This document shows, piece by piece, positions 36,901 through 44,726 of a stretch of 64,000 nt of DNA (position 1 is the first letter of the stretch; every line of letters begins with the position of its first letter). Where the stretch lies: NCBI RefSeq assembly GCF_004803795.1, contig NZ_CP012543.1, positions 868,001 through 932,000 on the forward strand. The letters are read 5' to 3'. The notes beneath the pieces were generated by a model that worked only from the letters and a program-made list of their open reading frames with translations, did no database searches and was not told where the DNA came from. This DNA is from Campylobacter rectus (GTDB lineage Bacteria > Campylobacterota > Campylobacteria > Campylobacterales > Campylobacteraceae). A program made the position numbers and the translations under genes.

Positions 36901-37693
36901 GACCGTTAAATACGAAGCGGATGGAACTACCGTAAAAAGCGTGGATATAGTCGATAAAGCGGGCGGCGACAACGATACCGTAACCGTAGATACGGAAGCG
37001 ACTAGTGTTGCAAATACGAAAAATGTCAATGTCGCAAACGTAAATAACGGAAAAGTTAATCTCGCCGGTATAGAAAAAGTAGAAATCAAACCGGGCGCAG
37101 AGCTTAACGCAAAAGGCTTAGATACTCTAAACAAGAACCAGGATATCAAGGAGATTACGCTCGGCGGCGATCTTACTTTAAAGAGTGCGAACGGCGGTAA
37201 TATCGATCTTGGCAAAGTAAAAGACGGCGGTCATAATCTCAATGTCGATGTAACTAATAACGCAAAATCCGATACTATCAAATTCGGCACTGAAATAGCC
37301 GGAGACAAGCTAAATATAAACGGCTTTGAGCAGACGCAAGATAAAGTGGATTTTAGCGCATTGGGAGCTACCGAGAAAGGCGTAAATAAGGTCGCGTCAG
37401 ATGCAGGGAAAGAGTTAGAAAACGGTAAAATTTATACTACCGATGTAGCCGGCGATATTGCAGGTAAAAACTACGGGGGAGCTGATTTTGGCGAGTTGTT
37501 CGGCGACGGCAAGGCGTTTAAAACAGCTGCCGCCGCAGAAGGAAAATCCATAGTAGCCGTCAAAGGAAACGACGTCACCAAGGTATATCAAGTAAATGAT
37601 GCAGATAAGAATGGCACGATAGATGCCGGCGAAGTGAAGTTGGTAGGCACCTTTAATAGCGGTGTTGCGTTAGAAGACGCCAACATAGCTTAG
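33911..37693 (+). CDS. Large DUF4214-containing, probably type I-secreted surface protein
   Basis: 1260 aa, no N-terminal signal peptide. Residues 1-115 are a DUF4214-type region related to the start of the S-layer protein at 60,989 (ALYITMFNRVPEGAGHKFW against QLYVTLFGRVSEGAGNKFW, then FW-KLK...SEMLKAA). A Pro/Gly linker lies at about 227-255 (TPPTPPAPTPNPGGG). A long Ala/Lys/Glu coiled-coil follows (about 256-595), then beta-rich repeats to the end. The C-terminus has an EF-hand-like loop (DADKNGTIDAGE) and ends in a small-residue tail (GVALEDANIA), as in type I-secreted RTX/S-layer proteins. The SapDEF exporter is 20 kb away, so secretion by it is inference. Monocistronic. Confidence 0.8.
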   Translation: MSITSIDISALYITMFNRVPEGAGHKFWFNLAKKQGLNTSQVAQQMLNSAPAQEYFAGKNSNEDFVNHIYSNLFGKTIAQDPKGSKFWIDKLKEGNSKAFVVSEMLKAAMSNTYTKPEELKAQKLFLNKLKAAEIAHKAIENVPSSGSITEKIASFANILKNIKDTSTPTQIAQVIKQEALKGNLTVLNSHQLAQITKSIFPSVDADALQKALDNTTATTDIYEEGGSTPTPPTPPAPTPNPGGGSSGGSNNPKPLTPEEQKQKAKEEAVKQAEENLQKAKEAAEQAKKDADIAKEIKDAVEHAINNHNGIKQYALNHIQNKIDDPSTTDKQREALEKAKDIVNTFGRTLDDKKLTEVTGEAEVADKTKDVAGKQKDLAQDQVEYAKAIAKEIPLFNAAQKAYDAQVKAKDEKAIADLLQAKINAAANISKVKSDIETSSLTYQQKIAAKAQLEVWTKELNLKDLDAPNNALKDKANENKQAADTKAAAAAKAYQDGPDKGALPDYTKNKDAITNFSAKVAKAKAAVASATVALRDAEVKAAKANLDKDPDNEELKETWEKAKAQLEKAKAEEKSAGAMAKAAELDATVLKKVGDTNVYKSEDGKYTVDLGNDKVTEGKTLVASHGGSLHEIDENSANLGANAHDTKSLLKSNDKGGTVYKNGIEQFSFISKDGNAVAALDKDGTKGFILKPGVKADYDTMSKATFDAGKFEANGAEQQTYKIETVKIPLPHNPDNPQYKITQVKDLGGAGKDYVFEDRPILDGALDFQVKDMGVVKVPVINGKIYAGKINEYDIDTDANNILKSITKTGTKEAYNFDADGKVESIQKGDFTYTLKEDGHKTLAEAVGLAAAGAQDALNKASSSVVYNIVGHSYKLKDGKVEKIDLKNGTELTVKAPADFVPNIDTLRNMEISKMKFADTPAEFTLTDNPPYGSAQLYEKVAGKFLLKYENQYKNSVYEDGTHKFTVTDAGENKYTLTETKDGEKVSEEKLENGILKTVKYEADGTTVKSVDIVDKAGGDNDTVTVDTEATSVANTKNVNVANVNNGKVNLAGIEKVEIKPGAELNAKGLDTLNKNQDIKEITLGGDLTLKSANGGNIDLGKVKDGGHNLNVDVTNNAKSDTIKFGTEIAGDKLNINGFEQTQDKVDFSALGATEKGVNKVASDAGKELENGKIYTTDVAGDIAGKNYGGADFGELFGDGKAFKTAAAAEGKSIVAVKGNDVTKVYQVNDADKNGTIDAGEVKLVGTFNSGVALEDANIA

Positions 37694-37869
37694 CGGTATT
37701 GAGCCCGATTTGCGAGTGCGTAGTCGCCGTCTCTTGGATCGTGATGCCAGCACGGCTTAGCAGTGCCGAGCATAGTAACTTAGCTTGGAAGTGGTCGAGC
37801 TTAGTTTAGCGGTGTTGAGCATAGCAGCGTCGAGCTTGGCGACGCCAATATCGCTTAGCGGTGTCAAGC
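37676..37869. repeat. Degenerate duplication of the DUF4214 gene 3' end
   Basis: The end of the coding region and its stop (GACGCCAACATAGCTTAGCG at 37676) reappear at 37841 as GACGCCAATATCGCTTAGCG. Intermediate copies of GCTTAG-CGGTGTTGAGC and GAGCTTGGCGAC fill the space between. Confidence 0.7.
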
Positions 37870-37899
37870 TTGGCGACTCCGACGTCGCTTAAATTTTTT

Positions 37900-37930
37900 A
37901 GTCCGTCGTCTTTTGGCGGCGGACTTTTTA
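37900..37930 (+). terminator. Rho-independent terminator of the DUF4214 gene
   Basis: AGTCCGTCG (37900-37908) pairs with CGGCGGACT (37917-37925), one T-G wobble, followed by TTTTTAAA. It lies about 205 nt after the stop codon, beyond the degenerate repeats. Confidence 0.85.
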
Positions 37931-39219
37931 AATATCCTTAAATTTAACCTCAAAATTTAATAAAAATGAGACAGAGATTAGAGTGCTTAAGGCTTTTAAA
38001 TACCCTTAAATTTAACCAAATCCCAAAGATAAATTTGCCGTCAAATCTATCCCGCCGATTAAATTTAACCTAATCGGATAAAATCCCGAAATTCGTCGGC
38101 GAGTTGGGCTATCGACCCGCTTTTTAAGTTAAATTTTATCCGCTTTTATTTGTGCGGATCGCGACAAAGGATTTTTACGGCGTTTCAAATTTCGCTCGCT
38201 TGCAAATTCGTCAAATTCTGCGAAAACTCGTTTGCGAAATTTATTTTACCCTGCGGGGGCTATGCCGGCCGAATTTAAACGATAGTCGCCGACTGCATCA
38301 GCGCGGACAACGCCGAGACGGCGGGATCTGTGCTAGCTGAATTTAAAACGGGAAAGCTGAAATTTAAACCGTAAAATCAGCCTCGAATTTGAACCAAAAT
38401 CGAAATTTATCTAGCGACTGCAAGCGTTTATTTCGTAGCTGCTCTTTTGGGGTCTGGGTCGTGTCCGCATTTCATCGCCAGCCGCACGCCGCACCCACAC
38501 TCCTTGGGCGGACAAAATTTGCACTTGCGCCGCACCCACTTTAAATCACTTTAAAGCTCAAATTGGCACCAAATTAAATTTGCACTTGCGCAGCACACTA
38601 AAGCTCCGCACGTCGCCGCCCGCACAAGCCTCGGTGGCCAAAATTTACACTCACGCCGCGCACGTCTCAAATCGTTTTAAAGCTCGAGTTTGCACCAAGT
38701 TAAATGCACACCAAAGCCCAAGCCCCATATGCCGCACTCGCGGCTTTGGTAGAGTTTTTGAGGCGTGGTTATCGCAGCCGAGCGACGTCAGCTATACGCG
38801 CACGTATAGCTGCTCTTTTGGAGTCTGGGTCGCGTCCGTATTTCATCAAGCCGAGCGCCAAAGCCTAAGCCTTGCACGCCAAAACCCCATACGCCGTCGT
38901 CCGCACAAGCTTCGGTGGCCTAAATTTACGCTCGCACCGTGCAACCGCGCTGAAATTTGCGTCCATATCCGAAAAGCGCAAATTTGCACCAAGTTAAATT
39001 TGAGCTCGAGCCACGAGCCAAAACCCAAGCCCCACACGACGCCGACGTCGGCCGTTGCGTTTTAAAGAAACTCGCCGAGGCGCTTTTGGCCTAATCTCAA
39101 AATATCTTTTTTTGAATTTAGGGTGCGGCATAGGCGTATTTCGGCCAAATTTTTGTTTAAAATTTATCTGCTTTTTCATTTTAACGATGTAAAATCGTAT
39201 TTAAAATTTAAGGCTAAAA
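37931..39219. repeat. 1.3-kb spacer with diverged direct duplications
   Basis: No gene supported. 38436-38476 (starting TAGCTGCTCTTTTGG) recurs at 38807-38847 with 3 differences in 41 nt. CCGCACAAGC-TCGGTGGCC at 38620 recurs at 38901, and CACCAAGTTAAAT recurs at about 38693 and 38986. Offsets of 371, 281 and 293 bp show a duplicated block with indels. AAATTT words are frequent before and after. Open frames here are by-products of the G+C-rich repeats. Confidence 0.6.
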
Positions 39220-39831
39220 ATGAACGCACTTCTCGTCGCCGAATACATCGGCATCGCCTCGGCAGCTACGAGCGGATTTATCTTTGCGGTCAAGCGCGAC
39301 TGCGACTGGCTGGGCATTTTCATCGCATCGCTGCTGACTGCGCTTGGAGGCGGATTTATGCGCGACGCCATCGTCTCGCGTCCGCCGTATTCTTTTACAA
39401 ACTACGCTCCCGGCGTCATCGTGATGGCGATGCTCTTTTTTTCCGCATTTTTTCGTTTGCACAAGCGAAGCGACATCGAGAAAAAGTTTTTATTTGTCAC
39501 TACCGACGCCGTGGACCTGGTGAGCTTTTCTATCGTCGGGGCGATCGTGGCGTTGCAGTTTGGCTACAACGTTTTCGGCGTCGTGCTGCTCGCGCTTTGC
39601 AACGGCGTGGGCGGAGGTATGATGCGCGACGTGCTGTTTAACGAAATCCCCTGGTGCCTAAAAACCGGGCTTTACGCGACGGTGAGCATCGTCGTGGGGC
39701 TGCTGTATTTCGCGATGGACTATGCGGGGCTCACGAACGTATTTTGGGTGATGGGGCTTTTCGCGTTTGGCGTCGTGTTTAGGCTGGCAGCGTATTATCT
39801 AGGCTGGAGCTTGCCGAAGCTGCAGAAGTGA
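39220..39831 (+). CDS. YicG/TRIC-type membrane protein (UPF0126)
   Basis: 203-aa inner-membrane protein with two homologous three-helix halves. Each half carries the Gly-rich motif that kinks a helix: LTALGGGFMRDAI and LCNGVGGGMMRDVLF. This is the bacterial TRIC/YicG family of trimeric cation channels; a glycine-export role has been proposed for some members. The repeated GGG-RD motif is diagnostic. It stands alone, with repeat-rich spacers on both sides. No clear terminator follows. Confidence 0.85.
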   Translation: MNALLVAEYIGIASAATSGFIFAVKRDCDWLGIFIASLLTALGGGFMRDAIVSRPPYSFTNYAPGVIVMAMLFFSAFFRLHKRSDIEKKFLFVTTDAVDLVSFSIVGAIVALQFGYNVFGVVLLALCNGVGGGMMRDVLFNEIPWCLKTGLYATVSIVVGLLYFAMDYAGLTNVFWVMGLFAFGVVFRLAAYYLGWSLPKLQK

Positions 39832-40490
39832 AATTTGCTCTATTTCGCAGTCGCAACGGCGCTTGAAATTTGAGAAATCGACCGCATTTACTTAGATAGC
39901 AAAAACAGCTAAATAGCGCGTAAAATTTGAAAATTTAACACCGCTTTCGTCTGGGGGCGGTAAAATTCGTTAATTTAAGATTTTAGATGAAGCGTATATC
40001 TAACGCCCCAAATTTGCGGTATTTTTTACCTGCCCGCTAAAAATATTTTTCATCCGTTGGCTTTTGTGCGGTGAAAATTATTCGCTGTTTTTGTTTATCG
40101 GCCGCGTAAAATTTGAAAATTTAACGCCGCTTTCGCTTGGGGGCGGTAAAATTCGTTAATTTAAATTTGAGATTTTTAATAGACCGGCTAAAATTTCATT
40201 TTACGACTCGAGCGGCGAAATTTAACGTCCCAAATTTTTAAATAAATTTACGCTTTACGGCGGGGCGTTTTTGATATTATCGTCGTATTTGACCCGCTGC
40301 GGCGGCCGCGGCGGAAAATATTTTGCCGGATTCGTCATCAAAACGAGGGCTTGCATCAGTTTTTTGCCGAGCGGGAACGACCGCGCGCTTTGACTTCATC
40401 TTGAGGCAAGGGGTGCGCATTGGTTTATTTACGGCGATTTTGTAAATTTTACGGTTGATACGGATAAATTTTAAGTTAAATTTGAAAGGC
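39832..40490. other. Spacer between YicG-like gene and acpS
   Basis: Convergent spacer without a supportable gene. It is A/T-rich with multiple AAATTT words and a 62-bp duplication (39917-39978 and 40103-40164). No strong terminator hairpin was seen. Confidence 0.5.
39917..40164. repeat. 62-bp direct repeat, 186 bp apart
   Basis: 39917-39978 and 40103-40164 are identical at 59 of 62 positions. Each begins CGCGTAAAATTTGAAAATTT and ends GGTAAAATTCGTTAATTTAA. Confidence 0.85.
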
Positions 40491-40844
40491 TTAATCCGCT
40501 TTTTGCAGTATCGCCGCGGCGATCGCAAAGCCGCCGTCGTGGCTGATGGTGATTTGCGCGTCTTTTAGGTTAAAATTTTTGATGATTTTTTCTGAAAATT
40601 TTACTTTTGGCGCATTTTTGTCGTCTTTGTAAATTTGAGCGTCAAAGAACGAAAACTCCGCCGAGATCCCGCAGCCAAGAGCCTTGCTGATAGCCTCCTT
40701 AGCCGCGAAAAATCCCGCGATCGTAGCGTCCGTTTTTGCGATCTTTATCTCGTCATCGCTCAAAAAATATCTCAAAAACTCCTCGCCTCGCCGCTGTTTG
40801 AGCTTTGAGATACGCGAGATCGCTACGATGTCTATGCCGATCAT
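40491..40844 (-). CDS. acpS: Holo-[acyl-carrier-protein] synthase
   Basis: 117-aa phosphopantetheinyl transferase that activates ACP using CoA. Motifs: [11 protein letters not shown] with the Mg-binding Asp, [15 protein letters not shown] with the second acidic ligand, and [12 protein letters not shown] near the end. Length is standard. It overlaps the end of fliL by 4 nt, the same pair as in C. jejuni, so it is expressed behind a flagellar gene. Confidence 0.95.
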   Translation of the reverse strand: MIGIDIVAISRISKLKQRRGEEFLRYFLSDDEIKIAKTDATIAGFFAAKEAISKALGCGISAEFSFFDAQIYKDDKNAPKVKFSEKIIKNFNLKDAQITISHDGGFAIAAAILQKAD

Positions 40845-41365
40845 TGCACCACAAAGTCGGTAAAGTAAATGTTTTTTATATGGCCGTCGGCTAAAACCTC
40901 GTTTAGACGATCGACTATCTCGTCTTTTAGGCGATTTTTGCCTTTTTGAGTGCTGACTTCTTCATATGTTTTAGACGAGAGCGTCGATACGATGATATCC
41001 CTGACAAGCGGCTTTTTCTTGTCTATTTCGGACGTGAGCGACTCGGCGCTAAGCTCTAAATCGACCTTTGTTTTTAGGTATCTCGAGCCGCTATCGCTAA
41101 GTAAATTTACTATAAACTGATCTAGCGGATAAATCGGCCCCATATTGATGTAGTCGCTCGAGCGCTTGCCCATCGTGTTTTTGGACATCGGAGTTTGGAC
41201 TTGTTCGGTTTGCGAATGCATCGCTTGAGCCTGCATAGCATCGTCATTACCGCTCATTAGCAAAAACGCAAGCAACCCCCCGACCACCAAAAGCAATATC
41301 AAAATAACGATAATTATGATTAGAACTAAGCTGCCGCCTTTTTTACCTTGTGCCTCTTCAGCCAT
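40841..41365 (-). CDS. fliL: Flagellar basal-body-associated protein FliL
   Basis: 174-aa single-pass inner-membrane protein that assists the stator. A short cytoplasmic N-terminus precedes the helix at about 13-35 ([20 protein letters not shown]). The periplasmic domain starts near 70 ([20 protein letters not shown]) and ends in [12 protein letters not shown], the family C-terminus. RBS AAGGAG upstream of the ATG. The promoter region is shared with the divergent ybaK-like gene. Confidence 0.92.
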   Translation of the reverse strand: MAEEAQGKKGGSLVLIIIIVILILLLVVGGLLAFLLMSGNDDAMQAQAMHSQTEQVQTPMSKNTMGKRSSDYINMGPIYPLDQFIVNLLSDSGSRYLKTKVDLELSAESLTSEIDKKKPLVRDIIVSTLSSKTYEEVSTQKGKNRLKDEIVDRLNEVLADGHIKNIYFTDFVVQ

Positions 41366-41384
41366 CTGCTCTCCTTAAAATTTT

Positions 41385-41400
41385 AGATATAATTATATCT
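41385..41400. promoter_or_regulatory. Palindrome with overlapping divergent -10 boxes (fliL / ybaK)
   Basis: AGATATAATTATATCT is a perfect 16-bp palindrome and holds TATAAT on both strands (plus 41388-41393; minus 41392-41397). It sits between divergent fliL and the ybaK-like gene, so both promoters probably compete for the same site. -35 boxes are not clear. Confidence 0.5.
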
Positions 41401-41425
41401 TAAATTTTTGAAAAACGAGAAAGCA

Positions 41426-41899
41426 ATGATACATAAAACTAACGCAGCGAGGTTTCTGGACGGCAAAAATACCCCTTACGAACTGGTAGAATACGAAGCG
41501 GATGAGAGCGATCTCGGCGCCGTTCACGTGGCTGCCGTTTGCGGCGAAGAGATAGAAAAGATATATAAAACCATCGTCTGCGAATGTGAGCCCAAAGGCT
41601 ATATCGTAGTGTGCATACAGGGCGATCTGAGCTTAAATTTAAAGGCTTTGGCCAGACTTAGCGGACACGAAAAATGCGAGCTTTTAAACTTAAAAAAACT
41701 TGAAAAAGTGACAGGCTACATCAGAGGCGGTTGCTCGCCGATAGCTATGAAAAAAGCCTACGAGACCTTTTTTGACGAGAGAATTTTGAAGCAGGAGTAT
41801 GTCTATGTGAGCGCGGGCGTGCGCGGAAAACAGATCAAGATAGCGCCCCGAAGTCTGATAGAGGTTACCCAAGCAAAGCTCGGCGACGTCGCCGTTTAG
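41426..41899 (+). CDS. ybaK: YbaK/EbsC-type aminoacyl-tRNA deacylase (Cys-tRNA-Pro)
   Basis: 157 aa from ATG 41426 (MIHKTNAARFLDGKNTPYEL), chosen over the TTG at 41408 because GAGAAAG precedes it and the family starts there. Motifs: the conserved Lys in EEIEKIYKTIVCE, GYIVVCIQGDLSLNLKALARL, and TGYIRGGCSPIAMKK, where the GG(C/I)SP loop marks the YbaK editing site. It clears Cys mis-charged on tRNA-Pro. Not obviously linked to the polysaccharide genes downstream. Confidence 0.88.
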   Translation: MIHKTNAARFLDGKNTPYELVEYEADESDLGAVHVAAVCGEEIEKIYKTIVCECEPKGYIVVCIQGDLSLNLKALARLSGHEKCELLNLKKLEKVTGYIRGGCSPIAMKKAYETFFDERILKQEYVYVSAGVRGKQIKIAPRSLIEVTQAKLGDVAV

Positions 41900-41967
41900 C
41901 GAAATTTAACCCAAAAATGTTAAAATACGCCGTCTTAAAATAAAATAAATTTAAAAAGGTAAAATTT

Positions 41968-43368
41968 GTGATAGATGAAATTTTTAGAGAATACGATATA
42001 CGCGGGGTTTTTGAGCGCGATCTAAACGAAGCTAGCGTCAAGGCGATCGGGCTAAATTTAGGGCGCGAGATGCTGCGCAGAGGCGCTAAAAACGTTAGCG
42101 TCGGCTTTGATGCGAGACTAAGCGCGGGAGAGATTTTCAACCGGCTGGTTAGCGGGCTAAATTTATCCGGGATCAAAGTCTATGATATCGGCTTGCTGCC
42201 GACGCCGATCGGGTATTTTAGCGTGTTTGCGGATAAATTTGACGCAAATATAATGATAACGGGCTCTCATAATCCAAAAGAATACAACGGCTTTAAAATC
42301 ACGATTTTTAAGGATAGCTACTTCGGCGAGGATTTGCAAAAGCTAAAAACCGCCGTACTGGATGATATCGCGGCAAAAACGCAAATCCCCGATGATTTTA
42401 GGGCCGAAAAATTCGACGTCGCGACGCCTTATAAAAATTTCCTCATAGAGCAGTTTGCGCATTTAAAAGCCTTACCGCTTAAAATCGTCATCGACTGCGC
42501 AAACGGAGCGGTCGGCGCGGTGCTACCTGAAATTTGCGAGGCGTTAAAATTAAACGCTCAAATTTTATATCCCCGACCCGACGGCAACTTCCCAAACCAT
42601 CACCCCGACCCTAGCGAGGAGAAAAATTTAAGCGATTTAAAAGCCGCGCTAAAGGGCGAATTCGACATTGGATTTGGTTTTGACGGCGACGGAGATCGCA
42701 TCGCGGTGCTCACCAAAAAACGCAATATCAAAGGCGACGAGCTAGCCTACCTATATAGCCTCGCGATGAAAAATCCGCGCGTGCTGGGCGAGGTCAAATG
42801 CTCGCAAAATATGTATGACGAGATCGACGCTCACGGCGGCAAAAGCTTTATGGGCAAGACCGGCCACAGCAATATCAAAAAGGCGATGAAGGAGCTAAAT
42901 ATCGATATGGCGGCCGAGGTGAGCGGGCATATTTTCTTTAAGGAGCGGTATTTCGGCTTTGACGATGCGATCTACGCGATGTTTCGCGCGCTAGAGCTGG
43001 TTGCAAAGGGCTTTAGCCTAGATGGCGAGCTGGGTAAGCTGCCAAAGGTCTTTAGCACCGATGAAATCAAGGTAAAAACGACCGATACGCAAAAATTTAA
43101 GCTGGTGGCAAAGCTAAAAGAGGTTTTGGTTGAAATTTACGAAAAAGGCGACGCGCAAAATTTGCTAGCAGGCCTGGGTAAGATAGCCCAGATCATCGAC
43201 ATAGACGGCGTTAGAGTGAAGTTTGAGGACGGCAGCTGGGCGCTAGTGCGAGCCTCAAACACGACGCCCGTTATCGTCACGAGATTTGAAACCAAGGATC
43301 AAAATTTGCTTGCAAGACTCCAAGAAACCTTTTTAAATTTGGTCGAAAATTTAAAGCAAAAGGCGTAA
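41968..43368 (+). CDS. Phosphomannomutase / phosphoglucomutase
   Basis: 466-aa four-domain hexose-phosphate mutase; mannose-6-P to mannose-1-P, the entry step to GDP-mannose. GTG start after AAAAAGG. Active-site Ser100 in MITGSHNPKEYNGFK, Mg loop GFDGDGDRIAV, sugar-specificity loop GHSNIKKAMKE...AAEVSGHIFFKERY, and phosphate-binding loop VRASNTTPVIVTRFE. It matches the AlgC/ManB class. First gene of the polysaccharide locus, 2 nt before manC. Confidence 0.92.
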   Translation: MIDEIFREYDIRGVFERDLNEASVKAIGLNLGREMLRRGAKNVSVGFDARLSAGEIFNRLVSGLNLSGIKVYDIGLLPTPIGYFSVFADKFDANIMITGSHNPKEYNGFKITIFKDSYFGEDLQKLKTAVLDDIAAKTQIPDDFRAEKFDVATPYKNFLIEQFAHLKALPLKIVIDCANGAVGAVLPEICEALKLNAQILYPRPDGNFPNHHPDPSEEKNLSDLKAALKGEFDIGFGFDGDGDRIAVLTKKRNIKGDELAYLYSLAMKNPRVLGEVKCSQNMYDEIDAHGGKSFMGKTGHSNIKKAMKELNIDMAAEVSGHIFFKERYFGFDDAIYAMFRALELVAKGFSLDGELGKLPKVFSTDEIKVKTTDTQKFKLVAKLKEVLVEIYEKGDAQNLLAGLGKIAQIIDIDGVRVKFEDGSWALVRASNTTPVIVTRFETKDQNLLARLQETFLNLVENLKQKA

Positions 43369-43370
43369 AA

Positions 43371-44714
43371 ATGACAAATGTTATACTCTGCGGAGGTTCG
43401 GGCACTAGGCTTTGGCCGCTATCTCGCACGCTGATGCCAAAACAGTTTATCAGGCTTTTTAACGCCAAATCGCTCTTTGATCTCACGCTTAGACGCAACG
43501 TCCATGCGCAAAAAACGATCATCGTTTGCAACGAGGCGCACTATTTTTTGGCGCTTGACGAGTGCGGAGGCAAAAAAATAGATAAATTTATCCTCGAGCC
43601 TTTCGGCAAAAACACCGCCGCAGCGATCACTTTTGCCGCGCTTTGCTGCGACGAGGACGAGATTTTGCTCATCACTCCGAGCGATCATTTGATCGAGGAC
43701 GAGGCTGAATACAAAAAGGCTCTTTTGATCGCGCAAAGCTATGCAAATCAGGATTTTTTGGTGACGTTTGGCATAAAGCCCAGCGAGCCAAATACCGGCT
43801 ACGGCTACATCAAGGCCGATAAAAACGGCGATGTGGAGCGATTTATAGAAAAGCCCAACCTCGAAACGGCGGTTAAATTTATAAAAGAGGGCGAGTATTA
43901 TTTTAACAGCGGGATGTTTTGCTTTAAGGCGGGCGTGTTTTTAAACGAGATGAAAAAATATGCACCAAGCATCGTAAAAGACGTGACAGCGGCGATAGAG
44001 GGCTCGGTAAATGAGCTCAATCTGCTAAAAATAAGTCCGAATTTTATGGATAAGATCGAGGACATCAGCATCGACTACGCGCTGATGCAAAAAAGCCTAA
44101 ATATCAAAATGGTACCGCTGGATGCCGGTTGGAGCGATATGGGCAGCTTTGACGAGCTTAGTAAAAAGATGAAAAGCGACGGCGAACCGCTGCAAATAGA
44201 CGCTAGTGAAAATTTCGTCATCGCAAAAAAGCCGACCGCGCTCGTGGATGTGCAAAATTTGCTCGTCGTCGATACCGAAGATGCGCTTTTGATCGCTAAA
44301 AAAGGCAGCTCGCAAAAAGTGAAAGAGGTTTATAAACATTTTTCAAACTCTTTGCCCGAAATTTGCGAGGCGCACACGAGCGTATATCGTCCGTGGGGCA
44401 GCTACGAGGTGTTGGGCGAGGGCAACGGCTATAAGATGAAAAAGATAATAGTAAAACCCGGCAAGAGGCTGAGCCTGCAAAAGCATTTCAAACGAAACGA
44501 GCATTGGATAGTCGTCGAGGGCGAAGCGCTGGTAACGATAGATAGCGATAAAACGCCGCTAAAGCAAAATGAGTCCATTTATATAAAAAAAGAGCAAACT
44601 CACCGTCTCGAAAATACTGCAAATACCGATCTCATCGTCATCGAAGTGCAAACCGGCGAATATCTGGGCGAGGATGATATCGTGCGCATCAGTGACGATT
44701 ATGATAGAAAATAA
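43371..44714 (+). CDS. manC: Mannose-1-phosphate guanylyltransferase / mannose-6-phosphate isomerase (type II)
   Basis: 447 aa. The N-terminal nucleotidyltransferase (1-330) has NVILCGGSGTRLWPLSR and PKQF for GTP and Man-1-P, and FILEPFGKNTAAAITFAAL. The C-terminal cupin isomerase (about 345-447) has RPWGSYEVLGEG and the metal-binding LQKHFKRNEHWIVVEGEAL. It supplies GDP-D-mannose for Gmd and any mannosyltransferases of this locus. Close spacing to both neighbours (2 and 12 nt). Confidence 0.94.
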   Translation: MTNVILCGGSGTRLWPLSRTLMPKQFIRLFNAKSLFDLTLRRNVHAQKTIIVCNEAHYFLALDECGGKKIDKFILEPFGKNTAAAITFAALCCDEDEILLITPSDHLIEDEAEYKKALLIAQSYANQDFLVTFGIKPSEPNTGYGYIKADKNGDVERFIEKPNLETAVKFIKEGEYYFNSGMFCFKAGVFLNEMKKYAPSIVKDVTAAIEGSVNELNLLKISPNFMDKIEDISIDYALMQKSLNIKMVPLDAGWSDMGSFDELSKKMKSDGEPLQIDASENFVIAKKPTALVDVQNLLVVDTEDALLIAKKGSSQKVKEVYKHFSNSLPEICEAHTSVYRPWGSYEVLGEGNGYKMKKIIVKPGKRLSLQKHFKRNEHWIVVEGEALVTIDSDKTPLKQNESIYIKKEQTHRLENTANTDLIVIEVQTGEYLGEDDIVRISDDYDRK

Positions 44715-44726
44715 CAGGCGTCGCGG

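Noticed and set aside
38580-39065. 161-aa plus-strand frame in the repeat-rich spacer
   Set aside because: Falls across the duplicated G+C-rich block, has no ribosome site or recognisable fold, and is broken by the repeats' indels.
39123-39641. 172-aa frame overlapping the YicG-like gene
   Set aside because: Arg-rich shadow of the real gene in another frame.
41408-41425. TTG start for the ybaK-like gene
   Set aside because: ATG at 41426 is better placed after GAGAAAG and matches family length.
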